A stretch of DNA of 5,546 nucleotides from Thermodesulfobacteriota bacterium (lineage in GTDB: Bacteria; Desulfobacterota; DSM-4660; Desulfatiglandales; HGW-15), in assembly GCA_025454125.1 (NCBI GenBank), contig JALOPA010000187.1, positions 1 through 5,546 on the forward strand. Reading direction: 5' to 3'. Under the pieces are notes generated by a model that did not search any database, was not told the DNA's origin, and saw only the letters and a list, made by a program, of their open reading frames with translations. The translations under genes and the position numbers were made by a program. Shown piece by piece: positions 1 to 4,529 of this stretch (positions within the stretch are counted from its first letter, which is position 1; every line of letters begins with the position of its first letter).

Positions 1-172
1 CGATGGTTGATTTGCCGCATCCGCTTTCTCCGACGAGACCGAGAGTCTTGCCCTGTTCGATGGCAAAATCAACCCCGTCCACGGCTTTGACATAGCCGAC
101 GGCCTTTTGCAAGAATCCCCTGCGCACGGGGAAGTATTTTCGGAGACCCTCAACTTTGAGCATAACCGTCAT
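1..172 (-). CDS. dppF: Oligopeptide/dipeptide ABC transporter ATP-binding protein, DppF/OppF type (5' part only)
   Basis: This is the N-terminal end of the second ATPase of the importer, a cytoplasmic subunit that would pair with the DppD-type protein to drive transport by ATP hydrolysis. Fifty-seven codons are visible before the window edge cuts the gene. They include the FPVRRGFLQ stretch typical of DppF/OppF rather than DppD, and a complete Walker A motif, GESGCGKST, at residues 48-56. The start is taken at the ATG at 170-172. An in-frame ATG three codons later (161-163) is an alternative. An AGG nine bases upstream of the first ATG lies in the terminal nonamer of repeat copy A and is the only Shine-Dalgarno candidate. 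The gene follows dppD after 141 bases that are wholly repeat. The Q-loop, signature and Walker B motifs lie outside the window. The symbol is family-level; the substrate is unknown. Confidence 0.93.
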   Translation of the reverse strand, partial: MTVMLKVEGLRKYFPVRRGFLQKAVGYVKAVDGVDFAIEQGKTLGLVGESGCGKSTI

Positions 173-351
173 TCAATAGTGCCTAAAGTGCCTGAAGTGA
201 ACTAAAGTGTCTAAAGTTGAAAACCTAAAACCATAAACACGAAAGCACGAAAGTAGAAAAGCACGAAAGAAGAGGGGAGTTCTATTGAAAACAGGTCATT
301 CCTTTTCGTGTCTTCACCCTTTCGTGCTTTCGTGGTTGTCCCTTTTCGCAT
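173..351. repeat. Junction repeat copy A (short-core inverted repeat between dppD and dppF)
   Basis: An imperfect inverted repeat fills the whole dppD-dppF junction. The side next to dppF carries about four degenerate nonamers related to CCTAAAGTG (about 179-218). Then comes the left arm of CACGAAAG octamers (238-253 and 262-269), a core of about 30 bases with TATTGAAAAC, and the right arm (302-334). The 16 bases at 238-253 are the exact reverse complement of 319-334. The right arm overlaps the 3' end of dppD, whose stop codon lies inside it (314-316). The right end lacks nonamers, but ATGCGAAAAG at 342-351 still aligns with the matching part of copy B. Copies B, C and D in this window share the same parts. 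In the transcript it would form a stem-loop. Confidence 0.9.
182..184 (-). promoter_or_regulatory. Candidate ribosome binding site for dppF inside the repeat terminus
   Basis: On the minus strand the repeat end reads TTTAGGCACTATTGA directly before the dppF ATG. The AGG is nine bases from the start and no better purine-rich site is present. The same TTTAGGCACT string precedes the dppD and dppB starts. The match to anti-Shine-Dalgarno is only partial, so this is a weak site at best. Confidence 0.4.
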
Positions 352-1312
352 ATAGGACGGGACAGCGCGATAAATGGTCATTGCCGTAATCGCAAAGCCG
401 AGGGAATTCCTGTCGACAGGTCTCTAGAGCGTATCTGCATCTTGGATGAAAAGGGCACCCCCTCGGCTTGAAAGCCGGATCCGGCACGGTTCTCGGAATG
501 CTGTGCAAGGTCCCGCCCCTCTTCGATCGGTGCGGAAGAGACGCCAGCAACCCTTGCGTGTAGGGATGTTGGGCACCTTTGAAAATCGCCTCTCTTTCTC
601 CCTGCTCAACGATCACCCCCGCGTACATGACGTAAATTCGATCCGCAATGTTGGACACCACATTGAGGTCGTGGGTGATGTAAAGAATCGACATGCCGCG
701 CCTCTTCTGGAGTTTTGCGAAGAGGTTCAGAATCTGCTTCTGAATCGTCACGTCCAGGGCCGTCGTCGGTTCATCGGCAATGACAAGATCCGGATTGCAC
801 CCCAAAGCCATGGCGATCATGACTCGTTGTCTTTGTCCTCCGCTCAACTGATGAGGGTAGTCCTTGATCCGTTCTTCCGGCGATGGAATGCCGACGTCTC
901 TCAGAAGCTGAAGACATCTTTCTTGAAGTTCCGATTCCCCAATGGTCTCGTGCACGAGGATGGCTTCCTTGATCTGATCGCCTATTGTGAAGACGGGATT
1001 CAGGGACGTCATGGGTTCCTGGAAAACCATGGCAATCCGGCTTCCCCGGATGTTCTGCATCTCCTCTTCCCCGAGATCCAGGAGATTCTTTCCCTGAAAG
1101 AGAATCCTGCCGCCGGCGATTTCTCCGGGTGGTCGGGGTATGAGACCGAGAATCGTCAAGGCAGAGACGGTCTTGCCGCAACCCGATTCCCCAACGAGGC
1201 AGACCGTCTCTCCCTTGCGGATGTCATAGCTCACCCCATCAAGGGCTCGAGCCACGGTCTCATCGCCCCGGAAGTAAACCTTCAGATATTGAACGGATAA
1301 CAACTCTTCCAT
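314..1312 (-). CDS. dppD: Oligopeptide/dipeptide ABC transporter ATP-binding protein, DppD/OppD type
   Basis: This cytoplasmic ATPase of the importer is complete at 332 residues, a normal length for DppD/OppD. The nucleotide-binding domain shows Walker A GESGCGKT (41-48), a Q-loop glutamine (98), signature LSGGQRQR (156-163), Walker B LVIADE (176-181) and the H-loop histidine (214). The C-terminal oligopeptide-ATPase extension starts near HPYTQGLL (249-256) and carries cysteines 286, 292, 299, 307 and 317. In structurally studied DppD proteins, cysteines of this region hold a [4Fe-4S] cluster; that it does so here is inference. The ATG at 1310-1312 has an AGG five bases upstream, supplied by repeat copy B. 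The last seven or so residues (NHESTKG) are encoded by the right arm of repeat copy A, so the natural C-terminus was probably altered when the repeat arrived. The symbol is family-level; Opp, Dpp and related importers cannot be told apart here. Confidence 0.96.
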   Translation of the reverse strand: MEELLSVQYLKVYFRGDETVARALDGVSYDIRKGETVCLVGESGCGKTVSALTILGLIPRPPGEIAGGRILFQGKNLLDLGEEEMQNIRGSRIAMVFQEPMTSLNPVFTIGDQIKEAILVHETIGESELQERCLQLLRDVGIPSPEERIKDYPHQLSGGQRQRVMIAMALGCNPDLVIADEPTTALDVTIQKQILNLFAKLQKRRGMSILYITHDLNVVSNIADRIYVMYAGVIVEQGEREAIFKGAQHPYTQGLLASLPHRSKRGGTLHSIPRTVPDPAFKPRGCPFHPRCRYALETCRQEFPRLCDYGNDHLSRCPVLYAKRDNHESTKG

Positions 1313-1317
1313 GAGTG

Positions 1318-1320
1318 CCT
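1318..1320 (-). promoter_or_regulatory. Candidate ribosome binding site for dppD inside the repeat terminus
   Basis: The minus strand reads TTTTAGGCACTC immediately before the dppD ATG, which places AGG five bases from the start. The site is the outermost nonamer of repeat copy B. It is the best spaced of the three repeat-derived candidates, although its match to anti-Shine-Dalgarno is short. Confidence 0.45.
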
Positions 1321-1405
1321 AAAATGCCTAAAGTGCCCAAAATGAAAAAGCAAAAACTTCAACACGAAAACACGAAAAAAAGAAAGCACGAAAGAAGAGA
1401 GGGGT

Positions 1406-1813
1406 TCAGTTGACAACCCTTCTGATTTCCAGCTTTGGTTTGGCAAAGTTCAAAAGCAATCCGACCTTCAGACCGGTAGCTTTAAGATAGGAAAGCAGCT
1501 GCGCAAAGTGGATCTCGGTGAGCTCTTTAACGGCTTTAAGTTCCACAATAATCCGATTTTCGACGACTAGGTCCAATCGGTGCGTACCAATTTGGACCCC
1601 CAGGTATTCAATCTTGATCTCCTTTTGGCACTCGAAATTCAGACGGTGCTCCTCGAGTTCCAGTTTAAAGGCTTCTTCATATATGGTTTCTAAGAACCCC
1701 GGTCCTAGAGCAGAGTGAACCTCAATAGCAGCGCCTATAATCCTTCTGCTGAGATCCTCAAAAAAATGACTCTTGCTATCATTGAGTATGGCTGCCTCAT
1801 TAAGCTCATTCAT
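1406..1813 (-). CDS. GxxExxY-family PD-(D/E)XK nuclease-like protein
   Basis: This is a small protein of 135 residues with the family's diagnostic motif, G39-F-L-E42-T-I-Y45, within the conserved context AAIEVHSALGPGFLETIYEEA. A nuclease-like active-site pattern follows: D81 in RLDLVV, then E91-L-K93 in IIVELKAV, as expected for the PD-(D/E)XK superfamily. The end, GLKVGLLLNF...IRRVV, is also typical, so the gene appears intact. The biochemical role of the family is not established to my knowledge; nuclease activity is inference. The start at 1813 was chosen because the sequence upstream is repeat-derived. The frame stays open through the repeat to an ATG at 1915, preceded by AGGAG overlapping the dppC stop. 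That start would give 169 residues with a basic, repeat-encoded N-terminal extension. The gene sits inside repeat copy B, on the same strand as the operon, and is probably passenger rather than transport function. Confidence 0.9.
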   Translation of the reverse strand: MNELNEAAILNDSKSHFFEDLSRRIIGAAIEVHSALGPGFLETIYEEAFKLELEEHRLNFECQKEIKIEYLGVQIGTHRLDLVVENRIIVELKAVKELTEIHFAQLLSYLKATGLKVGLLLNFAKPKLEIRRVVN

Positions 1814-1920
1814 TTCTGCTTTTGAGAATAAGACGTCCCCTTTCGTGTTTTCACTCTTTCGTGCTTTCGTGGTTGGTTCTCTTGGCATTTTAGGCATTCT
1901 AGGCACTCTGGGCATTTCTC

Positions 1921-3072
1921 CTAATACCTTTCTCTCAGCTTTGGGTTGAGGATGTCCCGCAGGCCTTCGCCGAAGAGGTTGAAGGACAAGACCACGATCA
2001 AAATGGCAAACCCGGGCACAAAGGTCAGCCACGGCGCATCAAAGATGAACCTCTTGCCGTCAGACAAAATGTTCCCCCACGTCGCGTGAGGCGGTGGAAC
2101 ACCGAAACCAAGAAAACTCAATCCGGCCTCGGTCAAAATAGCGCCGGCAATGCCGATGGTGGCGGAGACCAGAACCGGTGCGATCGCGTTGGGGATCATG
2201 TGGCGGAAGATAATCCGCAGATCATGGACGCCCAAGGCCCTCGCAGCCGTGACGAAGTCCTGTTCCCTCAAGGAGAGAAATTCAGCCCGGACAAAGCGCG
2301 CTGTCCCTTCCCAGCTGGTGAGGCCGATGACGATCATGATGTTGTAGATGCTCGGCGTAAGAAGCGCCACGACGGTGAGGATCAGGAAGAAACTGGGAAA
2401 GCAGAGCATGACATCCACAAAACGCATGATCAGTGTATCCACGGTAAAGGTCCCAGCGGAGAGAAAGCGCAGCCATGCGGTTCCATGGGAAGCTCCATAT
2501 CTCGACAAGACCGCAAACGCTAACGCGAAGGAACACAGAAGGAGCCCGGCAGGCAGATTCCCGGCGGCTAAGAAGCCGCCTCCCACGAGCAAGGAAGAAC
2601 AAACGAGCAGGTGGATCACCCTCACCGGCCGTTCGCCGTAGTACCCCGAAAGACCGCCCATGAGGATTCCGACGAGCACGGAGATCCCCACCGCGACAAA
2701 GCCGACCGTCAAAGAGACCCAAGCACCCTGGAGCATCCTGGCGAACACATCGCGGCCCAACTCATCCGTGCCAAAGAGATAGATCCCCAACGCCGGAATC
2801 TCCTCAGACCGCAGAAACTCTGCAGTGGGAGCGGAAAGGGGCGGCCGCAGTTTTTCAGGAAGGCGCACCAGCGAAGGGTCGATGAGAGGCTTTGTGCCCG
2901 AGGTCAGCCACACTCCGGAGAGAGCCATGAGAAAGAACAGGACGAAGATCAAGAACCCGGACAAAGCAAGCTTGTTCTTCTTCAGGAGCCGCCAGGCCTC
3001 GTCCCAGCGCGACCGCCGGGGGGAGAGGGGAGCTTCAGAGAGGTTGTTCATCTGAGATGGAGTTTCGATCAT
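1921..3072 (-). CDS. dppC: Oligopeptide/dipeptide ABC transporter permease, DppC/OppC type, with an extra hydrophobic insertion
   Basis: This inner-membrane channel subunit pairs with the DppB-type permease. From the ATG at 3072 it has 383 residues, long for DppC (about 300). Visible parts are an N-terminal membrane segment (about 36-56), the family motif GTDELGRDVFARML (101-114), the EAA cytoplasmic loop that contacts the ATPases (about 269-299, REQDFVTAARALGVHD...PNAIAP), and the C-terminal FLGFGVPPP...WLTFVPG...FNLFGEGLRDILNP. Between SGYYGERP and VDTLIMRFVDV (about 148-211) lies a stretch of about 60 residues, largely hydrophobic, that the usual family lacks. The start is uncertain. A TTG at 3091-3093 overlaps a stop of the repeat copy C reading frame, and an ATG at 3049-3051 would give 376 residues. 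None has a good ribosome site. The stop TAG lies directly against repeat copy B. The symbol is family-level. Confidence 0.93.
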   Translation of the reverse strand: MIETPSQMNNLSEAPLSPRRSRWDEAWRLLKKNKLALSGFLIFVLFFLMALSGVWLTSGTKPLIDPSLVRLPEKLRPPLSAPTAEFLRSEEIPALGIYLFGTDELGRDVFARMLQGAWVSLTVGFVAVGISVLVGILMGGLSGYYGERPVRVIHLLVCSSLLVGGGFLAAGNLPAGLLLCSFALAFAVLSRYGASHGTAWLRFLSAGTFTVDTLIMRFVDVMLCFPSFFLILTVVALLTPSIYNIMIVIGLTSWEGTARFVRAEFLSLREQDFVTAARALGVHDLRIIFRHMIPNAIAPVLVSATIGIAGAILTEAGLSFLGFGVPPPHATWGNILSDGKRFIFDAPWLTFVPGFAILIVVLSFNLFGEGLRDILNPKLRERY

Positions 3073-3089
3073 AAGGCCCACAGCAAAGG

Positions 3090-3229
3090 TCAAAACACAA
3101 CCACGAAAGCACGAAAGAGGGAAAGCACGAAAGAGGAGAGGGCTTCTTTTGACAATAGCTCACCCCTTTTCGTGCTTTCCCTCTTTCGTGTTTTCGTGGT
3201 TCTCTCTTTATGCATTTTAGGCATTTCTT
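3090..3229. repeat. Junction repeat copy C (short-core, near-perfect 35-bp stem between dppB and dppC)
   Basis: The arms at 3099-3133 and 3166-3201 are inverted repeats. They pair along about 35 positions with one single-base bulge and one mismatch, leaving a loop of about 32 bases containing TTGACAATAG. The right end carries one good nonamer (CCTAAAATG on the minus strand) and begins five bases after the dppB stop. The left end lacks the nonamers present in A, B and D, so this copy looks truncated on the dppC side. As RNA it would form the strongest stem in the window, between the two permease cistrons. Confidence 0.92.
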
Positions 3230-4189
3230 CTACAGTCTTATCCTCGGATCCACGACCAGATACAGAACGTCGGAAATGAACGTCCCTATGAGCACCAGCA
3301 CAGCCGAGATGAAGTTGACCGTGAGGATAATAGGATAATCTCTCGCCAGAATGGCTTCGTAAGCCATTCTTCCCAGGCCGGGCCAGGAAAAGATGGATTC
3401 GATGATGACGGATCCACCGATCAATCCCGGCAGGATAAGCCCGAACATAGTGACAAAAGGCAGGAGGGCGTTGCGAAGGGCATGTTTGTAGTGAACCTGC
3501 TCTGCAGGGAGGCCCTTGGCCTTGGCCGTTCTCACATAGTCCTGACCCTCCACCTCCAGCATCTGGCCGCGCACATAACGGGTGAGCACGGCAATGCCGC
3601 CCACGGCGCCCAGTACGGACGGCAGGAGCAAATGCCAGATCCGGTCCATGACCACACGAACCGGGGATGCATCTCCAAGGCCGAAGGTTTCCATGCCGAT
3701 GACTGGGACTTGAAACTGATTCACTACGAGAATGATGAGAATGTAAGCAAAAAAGAACCCGGGAATCGAAATGAGAAGGTAGGAGAGAAAGGTCGTAGAC
3801 CGGTCGTAAAGGCCTCCCCTATGAATGGCTGCCCGGATCCCAATGGGAAAGGAAAGGGTCCATGTGAGGATGGTGCCGACAATGAAAAGGGGCAGACTGT
3901 TCAGAAACCGTTCCCCGATTTTTGCCAGCACAGGCTGGTTGTCTTTCCAGGACACGGTTCTGCCGGTGAAAAGATCTCTGTGATAGTAGAGATACTGAAC
4001 GTGAAGAGGCTTGTCGAGGTGAAAGGCCTTGCGGAACCGCTCCACGAGTTCAGGGGTGAAGCGAGGGTTGAGAGGGTCTACCTGGCTCGGTTTGCCCGGC
4101 GCAAGATACACGATGAGAAAAGACACGACGGAGACGAAGAACAAAGTGACAATCTTCTGAATGATGCTTCTGCCGATGAAAGAAAGCAT
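3230..4189 (-). CDS. dppB: Oligopeptide/dipeptide ABC transporter permease, DppB/OppB type
   Basis: This inner-membrane channel subunit has 319 residues, the normal family length. It starts with the typical IGRSIIQKIVTLFFVSVVSFLIVYLAPG first membrane segment (about 11-30), followed by a periplasmic domain. The predicted membrane segments come next, at about 97-120, 135-157, 186-205, 247-270 and 288-312. The EAA loop (about 214-244) reads EGQDYVRTAKAKGLPAEQ...RNALLP and would dock to the ATPases. The end, DVLYLVVDPRIRL, is a standard DppB C-terminus, so this protein was not altered by the flanking repeats. The ATG at 4187-4189 is the only sensible start, because it places the first hydrophobic segment correctly. 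An AGG eight bases upstream comes from half-repeat D. The gene follows the binding protein after 340 bases of repeats and precedes dppC after 157 bases filled mostly by repeat C. Confidence 0.96.
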   Translation of the reverse strand: MLSFIGRSIIQKIVTLFFVSVVSFLIVYLAPGKPSQVDPLNPRFTPELVERFRKAFHLDKPLHVQYLYYHRDLFTGRTVSWKDNQPVLAKIGERFLNSLPLFIVGTILTWTLSFPIGIRAAIHRGGLYDRSTTFLSYLLISIPGFFFAYILIILVVNQFQVPVIGMETFGLGDASPVRVVMDRIWHLLLPSVLGAVGGIAVLTRYVRGQMLEVEGQDYVRTAKAKGLPAEQVHYKHALRNALLPFVTMFGLILPGLIGGSVIIESIFSWPGLGRMAYEAILARDYPIILTVNFISAVLVLIGTFISDVLYLVVDPRIRL

Positions 4190-4286
4190 AAGAAGTGCCT
4201 AAAGTTGAAAAGCAAAAGCCAACCACGAAAACACGAAACAATAGAAACACGAAAAAAGCAAAGTGAGAAGAAGTGCCTAAAGTTGA
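4190..4286. repeat. Junction repeat half-copy D upstream of dppB
   Basis: This copy has only one arm of the family. Reading on the plus strand, AAGAAGTGCCTAAAGTTGA (4190-4208) is followed by AAAAGC...CAACCACGAAAACACGAAA, the order seen at the left ends of copies A and B. Instead of a core and inverted arm, the same 19 bases return in direct orientation at 4268-4286. A half-copy flanked by an exact 19-base direct repeat could result from recombination or from nested insertion. It ends directly at the dppB start codon. Confidence 0.85.
4198..4200 (-). promoter_or_regulatory. Candidate ribosome binding site for dppB inside the repeat terminus
   Basis: The minus strand reads CTTTAGGCACTTCTT before the dppB ATG, with AGG eight bases from the start. 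It belongs to the terminal nonamer of half-copy D. The match to a consensus site is weak, but no other candidate is present. Confidence 0.4.
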
Positions 4287-4320
4287 TGAACTCGTAAGAA
4301 GTCCGAAAAGGCCCTTTTCC

Positions 4321-4389
4321 GTCATTCCCGCGAAAGCGGGAATCCAGTGTATTCAAGGTATTCTGGACTCCCGCCTTCGCGGGAGTGAC
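4321..4389. repeat. dRS3-like double palindrome (REP-type repeat)
   Basis: Two related 27-base units lie head to head, 4321-4347 and 4363-4389, identical at 24 of 27 positions when one is reversed. Each folds on its own: ATTCCCGC-GAAA-GCGGGAAT (4324-4343) and ACTCCCGC-CTTC-GCGGGAGT (4367-4386). Two of the three differences pair with each other (T-A becomes C-G), which keeps the stem intact. The first hairpin fits ATTCCC-N8-GGGAAT, the form called dRS3 in Neisseria and seen, from memory, in many other proteobacterial genomes. Lying between the binding protein gene and dppB, it could protect or terminate part of the transcript; this is inference. The flanking GATGAACTCGTAAGAAGTC (about 4284-4302) is, from memory, often joined to such repeats. 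Confidence 0.85.
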
Positions 4390-4423
4390 GACCTAAGAGA
4401 CTTTTAGTGACAAGAAGGAAAAT

Positions 4424-4458
4424 GACTCGTTACTCGTCACTTGTTACTCGTTACTGCA
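4424..4458. repeat. Degenerate heptamer tandem repeat
   Basis: Five consecutive seven-base units read GACTCGT, TACTCGT, CACTTGT, TACTCGT and TACTGCA. The central units share the form YACTYGT. No gene or ribosome site overlaps the array. It is unlike the junction repeat and the dRS3-like pair beside it. Confidence 0.7.
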
Positions 4459-4471
4459 ATTTCAACGAACC

Positions 4472-4503
4472 ACTGACCACGGACGCCTGACGACTGACCA
4501 CGG
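4472..4503. repeat. Short direct repeat near the end of the binding protein gene
   Basis: ACTGACCACGG occurs at 4472-4482 and again at 4493-4503, 21 bases apart. GCCTGACG lies between the copies and a further GCCTG follows the second. The pair lies about 30-60 bases downstream of the binding protein stop codon (4530-4532). It may be a small remnant of a longer GACCAC-type intergenic repeat. No function is apparent. Confidence 0.6.
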
Positions 4504-4529
4504 GCAACGGATGCCTGCCCCATCCAAAA

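Larger units (their letters stand above)
1313..1920. repeat. Junction repeat copy B, carrying the GxxExxY gene in its core (putative mobile cassette)
   Basis: This is the long version of the repeat family. It fills the gap between the dppC stop (1921-1923) and the dppD start (1310-1312) exactly. The left end has three tandem nonamers (CCTAAAATG, CCTAAAGTG, CCCAAAATG; 1318-1344). The left arm of CACGAAA-type octamers lies at 1360-1394 and the right arm at 1840-1875. The right end, read on the minus strand, has CCCAGAGTG, CCTAGAATG and CCTAAAATG (about 1887-1913). Arms and ends are inverted relative to each other. Between the arms lies a complete GxxExxY gene where copies A and C have only a core of about 30 bases. 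No transposase and no clear target-site duplication are seen, so mobility is inferred from the empty/loaded comparison. Confidence 0.85.

Noticed and set aside
173..351. A CRISPR-like array, suggested by repeated CACGAAAG and CCTAAAGTG units.
   Set aside because: The units are only 8-9 bases, lack regular unique spacers, and form inverted arms rather than evenly spaced direct repeats. No cas gene is nearby.
446..1300. A long open frame of 284 codons on the plus strand opposite dppD.
   Set aside because: It lies antisense to a complete, motif-rich ATPase gene, and its translation resembles no family I recognise. Long antisense frames are usual opposite G+C-rich genes.
1410..1415. TTGACA on the plus strand, repeated in copy C at 3149-3154, as a sigma-70 -35 box.
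   Set aside because: No -10 box follows at the right spacing in either copy, and the direction opposes every gene. It is better explained as conserved core sequence of the element.
1916..2032. An upstream extension of the GxxExxY frame to an ATG at 2032, making a 208-residue protein.
   Set aside because: The added part lies inside dppC in another frame and has no family similarity. Only starts at 1813 or, less likely, 1915 are reasonable.
2611..3279. A plus-strand open frame of 222 codons opposite dppC, running through repeat C.
   Set aside because: It is antisense to dppC, charged and low in complexity, and part of it is translated CACGAAAG repeat.
3482..4297. A plus-strand open frame of 271 codons opposite dppB.
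   Set aside because: It mirrors the dppB coding sequence and ends in translated repeat D; no domain is visible.
4050..4356. Minus-strand open frames of about 90 codons upstream of and overlapping the dppB start.
   Set aside because: They are translated repeat D and dRS3-like sequence plus out-of-frame dppB, with no ribosome site or family match.
4502..4520. A small hairpin (GGGCA...TGCCC) just downstream of the binding protein stop, as a terminator.
   Set aside because: The stem has only five pairs with a nine-base loop, and no U-tract follows on the transcribed strand.
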